From an uncultured Clostridia bacterium (GTDB taxonomy: Bacteria; Bacillota; Clostridia; Oscillospirales; Acutalibacteraceae): a stretch of DNA of 64,000 nt. Location of the stretch: the NCBI GenBank assembly GCA_947581635.1, contig CANPVE010000001.1:124001-188000 (forward strand), written 5' to 3'. The first letter of the stretch is position 1, and the number at the start of each line of letters is the position of its first letter. A program made the translations under genes and the position numbers. Shown here piece after piece: positions 27,532-35,343 of this stretch. The notes under the pieces are model-generated. The model made no database searches. It had not been told where the DNA came from and saw nothing but the letters and a program-made list of their open reading frames with translations.

Positions 27532-28623
27532 ATGGCAAACAAATTTCAACAGAGAACTGCCGCGCTGCTCGAACTTATTCCTGAGCAGTATGACGGAGCG
27601 TTGATTATTTCAGAGGTGAACGGGTACTACTTCACCGGCTTCAATTGCGATAACGGATATTTTCTTGCGACTAAAAACGGTTGTGCGTACATAACTGATT
27701 CACGCTATACCGAAGCGGCGCGTAAGGCAATAGCGTGGTGTGATGTGGAGGAATACGGCAGCGGTAAAATGAAGCAGGTATGCGGCGGAGCAATTTCCAA
27801 GCTGGGCGTCGAACGACTTTTGGTGGAATCAAGCCGCATGACGCTTCAGCAATACGGCGATATGTCCGAAGTGTTTGAACCCGCGCTGCTGAGCGGCGAT
27901 GGCGGGCTTGACAGCTTCATACAGGCGCTGCGCGTCCGCAAAGACGCTGAGGAAATATCATTCATCAAGGCGGCCCAGGCGATTTCCGAGCAGTCTCTCA
28001 AGTATGTGTTAGGACTGATTCGCGAGGGAGTATCCGAAGCCGAACTGGCGTTTGAATTTGAATTTCATGCCCGCAGAATGGGCGCGGAGCGGCTTGCATT
28101 TGATTCTATCGTGGCCTCTGGCGAAAACGGTTCGATGCCACACGCTGTTCCCGGCGGACGAAGAATAAGGAGGGGCGACCTCATAACATTTGATGTGGGA
28201 ACGGTAGTGGGAGGCTATCATTCCGACATGACCCGTACGGTCGCTTACGGTAAGGTGAGCGATGAGCAACGCAAAATTTACAATATAGTGCTCAGAGCTC
28301 AGCAGGAGGCGATGGACTATCTTATTTCGGGCGGCGATGACCTGGCCGAGTGTGATGCGGCGGCGCGCGATGTCATCAGTGCGGAGGGATACGGACAGTA
28401 TTTCGGACACACCACAGGGCACGGCGTCGGTCTGGAAATACATGAATTTCCGACGGTGTCATTTCGCGGCGGCAAGATACCTACGGGTGCGGTTATAACG
28501 GTTGAACCCGGTATTTATATCCCCGGGAAGTACGGAGTGAGAATAGAGAATATGATGTATAAGACCGAAAAGGGAGCGGTCAATTTGACGGGTATGGACA
28601 GGGAGCTTGTGGAGCTGGGATGA
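27532..28623 (+). CDS. Xaa-Pro aminopeptidase, M24 family (PepP/YqhT type)
   Basis: A metallopeptidase that removes an N-terminal residue next to proline. After a creatinase-like N-terminal domain (about 1-125, with NGYYFTGFNCDNGYF) the M24 domain carries its metal ligands: two Asp in FDVGTVVGGYHSDMTRTV, His in GHTTGHGVGLEIHEFP, Glu in TVEPGIYIPG and Glu in VRIENM. The ATG at 27532 follows AGAAAGAGG and gives 363 residues. A TTG farther upstream at 27505 would overlap aroQ. Followed by efp, which is the order known from B. subtilis (yqhS-yqhT-efp), where yqhS is aroQ. Confidence 0.93.
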   Translation: MANKFQQRTAALLELIPEQYDGALIISEVNGYYFTGFNCDNGYFLATKNGCAYITDSRYTEAARKAIAWCDVEEYGSGKMKQVCGGAISKLGVERLLVESSRMTLQQYGDMSEVFEPALLSGDGGLDSFIQALRVRKDAEEISFIKAAQAISEQSLKYVLGLIREGVSEAELAFEFEFHARRMGAERLAFDSIVASGENGSMPHAVPGGRRIRRGDLITFDVGTVVGGYHSDMTRTVAYGKVSDEQRKIYNIVLRAQQEAMDYLISGGDDLAECDAAARDVISAEGYGQYFGHTTGHGVGLEIHEFPTVSFRGGKIPTGAVITVEPGIYIPGKYGVRIENMMYKTEKGAVNLTGMDRELVELG

Positions 28624-28689
28624 TGATTATTCTTAACACACAATCATACGCATTTGCTCAAAAAAATTACAAAAAAATTTAAAAATCGC

Positions 28690-28718
28690 TTGCAATTATG
28701 ATGTTTTTGTATTATAAT
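28690..28718 (+). promoter_or_regulatory. Sigma-A promoter for efp
   Basis: TTGCAA at 28690 and TATAAT at 28713 with a 17-base spacer, about 37 bases before the efp ATG. Confidence 0.8.
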
Positions 28719-28755
28719 ACTAAGCGGTAAGTTATTTCATGGAGGTTAAAACTAA

Positions 28756-29313
28756 ATGATAGTAGCAGGAGATTTCAGAAACGGCGTTACGTTTGAGATG
28801 GATGGGGCCGTTTATTCCATTATTGAATTTCAGCACGTTAAGCCCGGCAAGGGCGCCGCTTTCGTTCGCGCGAAGCTGCGCAATGTGATAACCGGTGCCG
28901 TGACTGAAACCACGTTCAATCCGTCCGCAAAGTTCCCGACGGCTTATGTTGAGCGCAAGGATATGCAGTACCTTTACGAGGACGGCGGTCTGTATTACTT
29001 TATGGACCCTGAGACATACGAGCAACTTCCTATTAACGAGAGCACTCTCGGCGACAACTTTAAGTTCGTAACGGAAAACATGACCTGCAAGGTGCTTTCC
29101 TACAAGGGAAATGTCTTTGGCGTGGAACCCCCGAACTTTGTTGAGTTGAAGGTTACAAAAACCGACCCCGGATTCAAGGGCGATACAGCCACCAACGCCA
29201 CCAAGCCTGCGGTTCTTGAGACAGGCGCTGAAATCAAGGTTCCGCTTTTTATTGAGGAAGGCGACATGATAAGAATTGACACGAGAACCGGACTCTATAT
29301 GGAACGCGCATAA
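28756..29313 (+). CDS. efp: Translation elongation factor P
   Basis: EF-P rescues ribosomes stalled at polyproline stretches. All three beta-barrel domains are present in 185 residues: the KOW-like N-terminal domain with [17 protein letters not shown], a middle OB domain, and a C-terminal OB domain ending in [17 protein letters not shown]. The tip of the domain I loop carries Lys32 (KPGKG), which fits a lysine-type modification site or an unmodified factor; no epmA or epmB is nearby. It has its own promoter and follows the Xaa-Pro peptidase gene. Confidence 0.97.
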   Translation: MIVAGDFRNGVTFEMDGAVYSIIEFQHVKPGKGAAFVRAKLRNVITGAVTETTFNPSAKFPTAYVERKDMQYLYEDGGLYYFMDPETYEQLPINESTLGDNFKFVTENMTCKVLSYKGNVFGVEPPNFVELKVTKTDPGFKGDTATNATKPAVLETGAEIKVPLFIEEGDMIRIDTRTGLYMERA

Positions 29314-29370
29314 TTGAGTTTTTACTAGCATTTGGTTTTGAAAAATAATAGACAGAAGGGGAAATTTATT

Positions 29371-29784
29371 ATGAATAAGTTGGAGAAGCTGGCTTATCTC
29401 AAGGGCTTGGTTGCCGGTTTAAATCTTAACGATGATAAGAAAGATACAAAAGTAATTAAGTATCTTATGGAGCTTCTGGAAGATATGGTGCTCGATATGG
29501 AAAATCTCGAGGACGGCTTCAGCGAGTTCCAGCAGCAGCTTGACGAGGTTGACGAGGATCTCGGTGCTATTGAAAGAGATCTTTATGAGGCCGACAGCAG
29601 TAAGTCGGACAATACAAAGAGCAATAAAAAGAAGAAATCGAAGAAAACCAAAGATGAACTATACTATGAGGTGACGTGCCCCACCTGTGGCGACACGATA
29701 TGCCTCGATGAAGATCTAATTAATGTCGGAGAGATGGAGTGTCCGAACTGCGGCGAGAAGCTTGAATTTGATCTGGACAACTGA
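29371..29784 (+). CDS. CD1247-type protein with coiled coil and C-terminal zinc ribbon
   Basis: This 137-residue protein has an N-terminal helical region (KLAYLKGLVAGLNLNDDKKD), a predicted coiled coil (about 25-75), a Lys/Ser-rich linker and a C-terminal zinc ribbon with two CxxC pairs (CPTCGD and CPNCGE). This is the architecture of the conserved CD1247 N-terminal-domain proteins of Clostridia, whose function is unknown. The frame is open from 29332, but AGAAGGGG lies just before the ATG at 29371. efp upstream is a plausible operon partner. Confidence 0.85.
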   Translation: MNKLEKLAYLKGLVAGLNLNDDKKDTKVIKYLMELLEDMVLDMENLEDGFSEFQQQLDEVDEDLGAIERDLYEADSSKSDNTKSNKKKKSKKTKDELYYEVTCPTCGDTICLDEDLINVGEMECPNCGEKLEFDLDN

Positions 29785-29988
29785 TTGGTTCTTAATTTCC
29801 TTTGATGTGAGATTTTTCTGTGCCTGTGTTCAGGCTTGTTTGAGCTGTGCATTTTGAGAAGTCTCTTTGTCGTTCAGTCGTTCACCCGGTCGGTCAGATA
29901 AGAGGTAAGTCCTTTAGTGAGTGTCTCTCCTCTGTTTATCCCACAAAACCATTTGATTTTAAGTTTAATAATGCTTTGTTTGCAAAAA

Positions 29989-30027
29989 GGGGAGTTTGGC
30001 AACATGGGTTTGCCATGCTCCTCTTTT
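29989..30027 (+). terminator. Hairpin and T-run just upstream of trpF (terminator or attenuator)
   Basis: GGGGAG-TT-TGGCAA pairs with TTGCCA-TG-CTCCTC across a 6-base loop, followed by TTTT. It closes the efp/CD1247 unit, but it sits only 33 bases before the trpF start, so it could also act as a leader terminator for trpF. The preceding 200 bases (29785-29988) hold no gene, only a weak GCCTG/CAGGC hairpin near 29822. Confidence 0.75.
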
Positions 30028-30059
30028 GATATACTGTTTTCTTCGGAGGGAGACAATTA

Positions 30060-30677
30060 TTGACAAAAATAAAAATATGCGGCATGACAAATATTGATGA
30101 TATAAAATGCGTCAATGAAAATAATGTGGATTTTGCAGGATTCGTAATGTTCTTTCCAAAGAGCAGGCGCAATATGGAACCTGCGGCAGTCGTTGAACTG
30201 ATGAGATATCTCGAACCGTCTGTTAAAAGTGTGGCGGTGGTAGTTTCACCCACATTGGAGCAGCTCGACACAATACAAAAACGGTGCAGCTTTGACTACA
30301 TTCAGATACACGGCGAACTGAGCAATGATGTGCTGGATGCGGCACAGATTCCCATTTTGCGGGCATTTAATGTATCGAATATGTGTGAATTTGAAAGGTG
30401 GAAAGGCTGCCCGAAAATCGCGGGCTTTGTGTTTGATGCCGCTGAACCGGGCAGCGGCAAGGTCTTTGACTGGTCTGCTGTGAAAAATATCGAATGTTCC
30501 GATGGTAAAATAATGCTGGTGGCGGGGGGATTGAATCCCGAAAACGTAGCGGGAGCAGTTGAATATCTGCGGCCGTACGGCGTTGACGTCAGCTCGGGAG
30601 TTGAAAATTCCGGCGGCAGTGGCAAGGATCCCGATAAAGTGCGCGAATTTGTGCGGCGGGTGAGAGAGTGTGATTGA
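30060..30677 (+). CDS. trpF: Phosphoribosylanthranilate isomerase
   Basis: TrpF isomerises N-(5'-phosphoribosyl)anthranilate in tryptophan synthesis. The beta-alpha barrel begins with KIKICGMTNIDD (catalytic Cys) and contains GFVMFFPKSRRN, and near the C-terminus MLVAGGLNPENV and DVSSGVENSGG (catalytic Asp and phosphate-binding loop). The length of 205 residues is normal. The start is TTG with GGAGGG 9 bases upstream at 30045. It stands apart from any other trp gene and is followed by a DUF434 protein 23 bases later. Confidence 0.94.
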   Translation: MTKIKICGMTNIDDIKCVNENNVDFAGFVMFFPKSRRNMEPAAVVELMRYLEPSVKSVAVVVSPTLEQLDTIQKRCSFDYIQIHGELSNDVLDAAQIPILRAFNVSNMCEFERWKGCPKIAGFVFDAAEPGSGKVFDWSAVKNIECSDGKIMLVAGGLNPENVAGAVEYLRPYGVDVSSGVENSGGSGKDPDKVREFVRRVRECD

Positions 30678-30700
30678 GTTTTTATGGCAGGGTCTGCAAA

Positions 30701-31414
30701 ATGAGTGACAATACAAGACGTGGATTTATCGCGACAGATGCCGTGGATTTTGCTGAGGATAAAATTCAATTGCTGAGACGCGCGCAATCGGATATATCGG
30801 TTATGCTCGACCGCGGATATCCGATCAAGGGAATTTCCGTGCTGGTCGGAAATCATCTTCAATTGACCGAGCGCCAGAGATTGGCGGTGGTTCGGGCAAC
30901 TTCCTCAACGGCCGATATTCGGGCACGAAAATTTAAGCAGGTCATTGGCGGCGCAGACGGCAGATGTGTGTATATTGACGGCTTGAATGTTATCATCACG
31001 CTTGAAACTGCGCTGTCGCGGACAACCATGTTTAAGTGCATGGACGAAACCGTGCGGGATTTGGCTGCGATTCGCGGTACTTATCGTCTGATTGGACACA
31101 CCCGTACCGCTGTCATGCTTCTGGGGGAATACCTGGAAGAAATCGGCGCCGGCGGCGTTACGATATATCTTGATGCACCCGTGTCCAATACGGGTCGGCT
31201 CAAGGCTCTGATTGCCGATTGCTTTGAGAAGTTCAGCTTTGATTTTGACATTCGGCTTGTACCAAATGCAGATGTGATGCTGCGCGATAAGTGCAATGTG
31301 ATTACAAGCGATGCGATAATTCTCAACGAGTGCGTGAGCTGGCTCAATTGTGCAGCCGAGATAATTGAAGATAAATTGAGTGACGTGAGAATCATTCAAT
31401 TGATTGGAGAATAG
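30701..31414 (+). CDS. DUF434-domain protein
   Basis: A 237-residue protein of the uncharacterised DUF434 family. Typical stretches are FAEDKIQLLRRAQSDISVML near the N-terminus, VYIDGLNVIITLETALSRT in the middle and AAVMLLGEYLEEIGAGG-type and CNVITSDAIILNECVSWLN-type segments in the C-terminal half. The VYIDGLNV strand and several conserved acidic residues look like a PIN-type nuclease fold, but that is inference. I take the ATG at 30701; the frame also opens at a TTG at 30674. It probably shares a transcript with trpF. Confidence 0.72.
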   Translation: MSDNTRRGFIATDAVDFAEDKIQLLRRAQSDISVMLDRGYPIKGISVLVGNHLQLTERQRLAVVRATSSTADIRARKFKQVIGGADGRCVYIDGLNVIITLETALSRTTMFKCMDETVRDLAAIRGTYRLIGHTRTAVMLLGEYLEEIGAGGVTIYLDAPVSNTGRLKALIADCFEKFSFDFDIRLVPNADVMLRDKCNVITSDAIILNECVSWLNCAAEIIEDKLSDVRIIQLIGE

Positions 31415-31419
31415 GAGAA

Positions 31420-31767
31420 ATGGAAGAATTTGAAAACGGGATATGTGTGCGGTTAAGGGCGTCTTGATTAAGGGCGGCACGCTGGAATTCGGAGAAAGTC
31501 CCGAGGAAAACGCTTGTCAGAGAATACCGTGAGGAAACGGGACTTGAAGTAAAGTCCGACAGACTGCTGTGTGTCTCGTTGGTGCATATGAACCCAAATT
31601 ATCAGGTAATTGTGATAATGTATCTGTGCCGCTGCGGGGATTGCAGCAGGGTGAGAATTTCAGACGAACATTCGGACTACAAATGGGCGGGAAAAGAGGA
31701 ACTACAAAAGTACTTGACAAAGGGAATTGTTGAGGAAATAAACAAGAATAATTTATGGAGTAAGTGA
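31420..31767 (+). pseudogene. Nudix hydrolase, frameshifted and internally deleted
   Basis: From the ATG at 31420 (preceded by GGAGAA) the frame reads MEEFENGICVR and soon stops. Shifting by one base at about 31449 gives AVKGVLIKGGTLEFGESPEE, the first half of a Nudix box, which then loses frame in a run of A at 31507-31510. The original frame resumes with REYREETGLEV, the second half of the box, and runs to 31767. Removing one A restores a canonical GX5EX7REUXEEXGU motif. The segment normally found between VLIK and the GG of the box is missing, so this is also an internal deletion. The gene is dead as an ordinary Nudix enzyme. Confidence 0.8.
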
Positions 31768-31768
31768 T

Positions 31769-32038
31769 TTGTTGAGTTCAGAAGATTTAAAGAAGCGTCA
31801 ATTTATGACTTTTTATGGATTTTTGGGAATTGTTATTTTTGTTGCAGTGTTTTTGGCGGTTGCAATTTCAATTCGCTTATATCAGAGATGTCGGTGCGAT
31901 GCCGGTTACAATATTGGCAGGAATCATATGTATGAATTGGGTTTTGACGATGACGACATTGAAAACGGTCAGGACGATGCAGATGCGGATCTGTATGTAT
32001 TTCGCAAGAAGAAGACCTGCGGGAAATGCGACCAATAA
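31769..32038 (+). CDS. Small membrane protein of unknown function, 89 residues
   Basis: A single predicted membrane helix (about 13-38, TFYGFLGIVIFVAVFLAVAI) is followed by a Cys-containing basic segment and an Asp-rich tail (FDDDDIENGQDDADADLY) with a final KKKTCGKCDQ. I do not recognise it. The start is probably the TTG at 31769 or 31772, about 8-11 bases after GGAG in the Nudix pseudogene. It lies between that pseudogene and comF and has the same codon style as its neighbours. Confidence 0.55.
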   Translation: MLSSEDLKKRQFMTFYGFLGIVIFVAVFLAVAISIRLYQRCRCDAGYNIGRNHMYELGFDDDDIENGQDDADADLYVFRKKKTCGKCDQ

Positions 32039-32175
32039 AGCGAGCGATTTAGAGCGCTTATTTATACGAAAAACTCACGGCAGAAGTCGTCGCAATGTTT
32101 TAATTGAGCGGATAAGGGAAGATAAATTTGTCTGCCGAACAGACGTTTATAAGAACGATGAGAGGAATAATTCAT

Positions 32176-32934
32176 GTGGGAATGTTAGCTCAACTAAAGG
32201 AAAATATAACCGATATACTTTTTCCGCGAAGATGTCCGCTTTGCGGCTCGGTGATAAATCGCAATGAGCGAATTTGCAGCAGATGTTCAAAGGACGTAGA
32301 ATTTATCCGCCGCCCGATTTGCCGCACCTGTGGGCGTCCGCTTTATACGTGCGATTGCAGGAGGGGACAATATGCTTTCGTGCGCAATGTCTCTCCTCTT
32401 GTCTATACCAGGGCTGCCAAGCGCGGCATACGACGCATGAAATTCAACAACTCTCCTTCCTCATGCACATATTTTGGCAAGCTCATGGCGAATGTTGTCA
32501 GGAGAGAATACACAGATATAGGCATTAATTTCGACTGCGTTATAGGCGTTCCAATGCATTCCGACGATTATCGAAACCGCGGCTATAATCAAGCGGCACT
32601 CCTCGCCAAGATTGTCGCAGAGGAACTGGAGCTTCCGCATTACATTCACGTATTGGTCAAGTATCGCAAAAACAGCGCACAGCACACGCTTTCGTTCAAA
32701 GAACGACAGCAAAATATCAAAGGCGTGTTTCGCGTTGCAATGCCCGAAATGATTCGCGGCTGCACGGTGCTTCTCTGCGACGACGTTACCACATCGGGCA
32801 GTACTCTCAACGAGTGTGCTTTAACATTGTTGGAGGCAGGTGCAAAATCGGTCTACTGCGTGACTGCCACAGTTTCCGTACTTTCTGAAATGCCTGCGAT
32901 CAAGGCGGCGGCGTTTAACACGCCGTGGCTTTGA
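32176..32934 (+). CDS. comF: ComF-family phosphoribosyltransferase-like protein
   Basis: ComF proteins are needed for DNA uptake in competent bacteria, probably helping move single-stranded DNA inward. An N-terminal zinc finger (CPLCGS, CSRC, CRTCGRPLYTCDC) is followed by a phosphoribosyltransferase fold with the PRPP motif VLLCDDVTTSGSTLNECA and GVPMHSDDYRNRGYNQA. The length of about 252 residues is typical. The start is uncertain: AGAGGA at 32161 best fits the GTG at 32176; an ATG at 32182, an ATG at 32158 and a TTG at 32128 are alternatives in the same frame. It is not next to comE or comG genes. Confidence 0.92.
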   Translation: MGMLAQLKENITDILFPRRCPLCGSVINRNERICSRCSKDVEFIRRPICRTCGRPLYTCDCRRGQYAFVRNVSPLVYTRAAKRGIRRMKFNNSPSSCTYFGKLMANVVRREYTDIGINFDCVIGVPMHSDDYRNRGYNQAALLAKIVAEELELPHYIHVLVKYRKNSAQHTLSFKERQQNIKGVFRVAMPEMIRGCTVLLCDDVTTSGSTLNECALTLLEAGAKSVYCVTATVSVLSEMPAIKAAAFNTPWL

Positions 32935-33006
32935 TGTGAGTGTGAATTGCGATCCGGAATATAGAAAAAGCATGACATCAATTTGTAAAATTTAACATAA
33001 AATATG

Positions 33007-33035
33007 TTGCAAGAGCCAAGCATATTTGATATAAT
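33007..33035 (+). promoter_or_regulatory. Sigma-A promoter for glyA
   Basis: TTGCAA at 33007 and TATAAT at 33030 with a 17-base spacer, about 55 bases before the glyA ATG. Confidence 0.82.
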
Positions 33036-33089
33036 CAAACTGTTGTATCACATTTGCAAATTTAAAAATCCCGAAAGGAAGTCAAAATT

Positions 33090-34343
33090 ATGTACGCAGA
33101 TATGCTTGATTCAATTGAATTTTTGAAGTCTTATGACAGCGATGTCGCTTCAGCAATGGGCGATGAGCTTGCCAGACAGAGAAGGAACCTCGAACTGATA
33201 GCCTCTGAAAATCTTGTTTCTCCCGCCGTAATGGCGGCGATGGGTAGCGTTCTAACCAACAAGTACGCCGAGGGTTATCCGGGAAAGAGATACTACGGAG
33301 GCTGTCAGTGCGTAGACGTTGTGGAGGACATCGCGCGCAAGAGGGCTTGTGAGCTTTTCGGCGCAGAGCACGCCAATGTTCAACCCCATTCCGGAGCACA
33401 GGCAAACACGGCTGTGTATTTCGCCCTGCTCAACCCGGGCGACACTGTTATGGGCATGAATCTCGCGGAGGGCGGACACCTCACGCACGGCTCGCCTGTA
33501 AATATGTCGGGTAAATACTTCAACTTTGTCGCGTACGGAGTTGACCCCGAGACACACAGAATTGACTACGACAAGTTGTATGAAACCGCAATGCAGATTA
33601 AGCCCAAGATGATTGTCGCGGGTGCGAGCGCGTATCCCAGGGCTATCGACTTCGCCAAGTTCAGCGAGATAGCTAAGGCCTGCGGAGCTTATCTCATGGT
33701 AGATATGGCTCACATAGCGGGGCTGGTAGCGGCAGGCGTTCATCAGAACCCCGTCGAGTACGCCGATATCGTCACCACTACCACGCATAAAACGCTCCGC
33801 GGTCCGCGCGGCGGCATGATTCTCTGTCGCGAGGAGTACGCAAAGGCTATAGACAAAGCCATATTCCCTGGCACGCAGGGCGGCCCGCTTATGCACACGA
33901 TTGCGGCGAAGGCTGTCTGTCTCGGCGAGGCTCTTAAGCCTGAATTCAAGGCATACGGCAGACAAATTGTCGCAAATGCGGCAGCTATGGCCGAGGAATT
34001 CGACGCGCGCGGCGTGAAGATGGTTTCGGGTGGTACCGACAATCACCTCATTCTGCTTGATCTGCGCGATACGGGCATCACGGGCAAGGAGCTTGAACAT
34101 CGTCTGGACGAGGTTTATATCACCGCCAACAAGAATACCATTCCCAACGAGCCGCTCAGCCCGTTTGTCACAAGCGGACTTCGCCTCGGTACGCCCGCAG
34201 TCACTACGCGCGGTTTGGTCGAGAAGGATATGAAGAAGATCGCGGAGTATATTTCTCTTGCCATTACCGACTTCGAGGGCAATGCGGACGCGATCCGCGA
34301 GGGTGTTACCCAGCTGCTTGAAGCGTATCCGCTTTACCAATAA
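33090..34343 (+). CDS. glyA: Serine hydroxymethyltransferase
   Basis: GlyA interconverts serine and glycine and supplies methylenetetrahydrofolate, the one-carbon donor that TrmFO also uses. The PLP lysine is Lys234 in [18 protein letters not shown]; other hallmarks are [37 protein letters not shown] and [14 protein letters not shown]. The length of 417 residues is normal. AAAGGAAG precedes the ATG. The gene has its own promoter and a strong terminator and stands alone. Confidence 0.97.
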   Translation: MYADMLDSIEFLKSYDSDVASAMGDELARQRRNLELIASENLVSPAVMAAMGSVLTNKYAEGYPGKRYYGGCQCVDVVEDIARKRACELFGAEHANVQPHSGAQANTAVYFALLNPGDTVMGMNLAEGGHLTHGSPVNMSGKYFNFVAYGVDPETHRIDYDKLYETAMQIKPKMIVAGASAYPRAIDFAKFSEIAKACGAYLMVDMAHIAGLVAAGVHQNPVEYADIVTTTTHKTLRGPRGGMILCREEYAKAIDKAIFPGTQGGPLMHTIAAKAVCLGEALKPEFKAYGRQIVANAAAMAEEFDARGVKMVSGGTDNHLILLDLRDTGITGKELEHRLDEVYITANKNTIPNEPLSPFVTSGLRLGTPAVTTRGLVEKDMKKIAEYISLAITDFEGNADAIREGVTQLLEAYPLYQ

Positions 34344-34408
34344 TCCAATTCGATTGGCTTTGGCTTCATCAGTCTTGAGAATGAAATTATAATTGAACAA
34401 ATAGAAAA

Positions 34409-34458
34409 AACCGCGCCTGCGTTGAGACTGTAGTAAATCTCAGTGCAGGCGCGGTTTT
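34409..34458 (+). terminator. Intrinsic terminator after glyA
   Basis: AACCGCGCCTGC pairs perfectly with GCAGGCGCGGTT and the stem continues with further partial pairing inside (GAGA/TCTC); TTTAT follows. Confidence 0.9.
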
Positions 34459-34880
34459 ATTATGAGGTGAATGAGTCTTAGTCATTGTTTGTCGCTTGCG
34501 TTTTTCAGAGATAATTTAACCCTATTTCAAAAACAAAAGTGAAGAGAGCGGGTGCTATTGGCCGAAAGCATGGGATCCCACAAGCAAAGCGGTCAAAACA
34601 CATCGAAGTTAACGACGGTTTGGTCGAGCGCAGAACAAGAACAAGTAACCATTTTTCATAAAGCCTTTCCCGATTTTTCAGTTACAAAAAATACGCACCA
34701 ACAAGAAAATCTAAGATTTTCGAGTGGACACATAAAGCCAGTCCAACTTTTTTACATTGCCCGGTGCTGTTATTGAAAATTAATTTCCGTGCTTGCGTGT
34801 AGGTTTGGGGCTGACCGAATCATTGACGTGAAATTTCCGTCTCATATACAGAATGTATTTATGAATTAAAGTATGTTTAT
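34459..34880. other. Gene-free stretch between glyA and an XRE regulator
   Basis: An open frame of 74 codons at 34552 has no recognisable product, no good ribosome-binding site and a composition unlike the neighbours, so I do not call it. A 17-base interrupted palindrome (GAAAATCT-A-AGATTTTC) lies at 34705. Nothing else is recognised. Confidence 0.4.
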
Positions 34881-34920
34881 TTGTGGCTCGGGTACAATAT
34901 TAGTATACTTTAGTATTCTT
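34881..34920 (+). promoter_or_regulatory. Promoter with tandem operator-like repeats for the XRE gene
   Basis: TTGTGG at 34881 and TATACT at 34904 (17-base spacer) form a candidate promoter. The 10-base units TAGTATACTT (34901) and TAGTATTCTT (34911) form a direct repeat with one mismatch over and just after the -10 box, well placed for self-repression by the downstream HTH protein. That role is inference. Confidence 0.45.
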
Positions 34921-34986
34921 TGATTGTCAAGTAATATTTATACAATGGTACAAAGATATTTGACTTCTGGAAGGGAATAAAATATT

Positions 34987-35268
34987 ATGTTTGAAGATAT
35001 TATCAAACAACTGAGGTTGAACCAAGGGCTAAATCAGGTAGAATTGGCCAAGGAACTGCACGTCACCAAGCAATGTATTTCAAATTGGGAAAATGGAAAT
35101 ATCGCGCCGTCAGTGGATATGCTAATCAAAATCGCAAAATATTTTTCGGTCAGCACCGATTATCTTCTCGGTATGGATAACAGACGTTATATAGAAACCA
35201 CAGGACTTACCGACAGGCAGATCACGCACATTCAGCAAATCATTGGAGATATATTGGAGAGCAAGTAA
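34987..35268 (+). CDS. XRE-family helix-turn-helix regulator
   Basis: A 93-residue DNA-binding protein with the phage-repressor type HTH: LNQVELAKELHVTKQCISNW is the helix-turn-helix, followed by ENGNIAPSVDMLIKIAKYF and the VSTDYLLGMD closure typical of single-domain XRE proteins in Firmicutes. A short C-terminal helix (about 70-93) may allow dimerisation. GGAAGGG lies about 9 bases before the ATG. It is a one-gene unit with a possible operator at its own promoter and a shared bidirectional terminator downstream. Targets are unknown. Confidence 0.9.
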   Translation: MFEDIIKQLRLNQGLNQVELAKELHVTKQCISNWENGNIAPSVDMLIKIAKYFSVSTDYLLGMDNRRYIETTGLTDRQITHIQQIIGDILESK

Positions 35269-35316
35269 AAATACGCCTGTACACGACTTTAGCAGCCGAG
35301 TACAGGCGTATTTTTT
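35267..35316. terminator. Bidirectional terminator between the XRE gene and alaA
   Basis: AAAAATACGCCTGTAC and GTACAGGCGTATTTTT pair over 16 bp. The A-run on the left is a T-run for the minus strand and the T-run on the right serves the plus strand, so one hairpin can end both convergent genes. Confidence 0.93.
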
Positions 35317-35343
35317 AAAATTCTTTGGTGTGGTTGAACCAAG

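Noticed and set aside
935..32934. Functional natural competence, from dprA and comF
   Set aside because: Both genes occur in many non-competent bacteria and no comG, comE or pilus gene is present in the window.
33252..34400. A 382-codon open frame on the minus strand across glyA
   Set aside because: It lies antisense to glyA, whose PLP motif and length are certain. The long frame is a by-product of codon bias, and its translation resembles no family.
34552..34776. A 74-codon frame in the glyA-XRE gap
   Set aside because: No Shine-Dalgarno site, no recognisable product, and no promoter placed for it.
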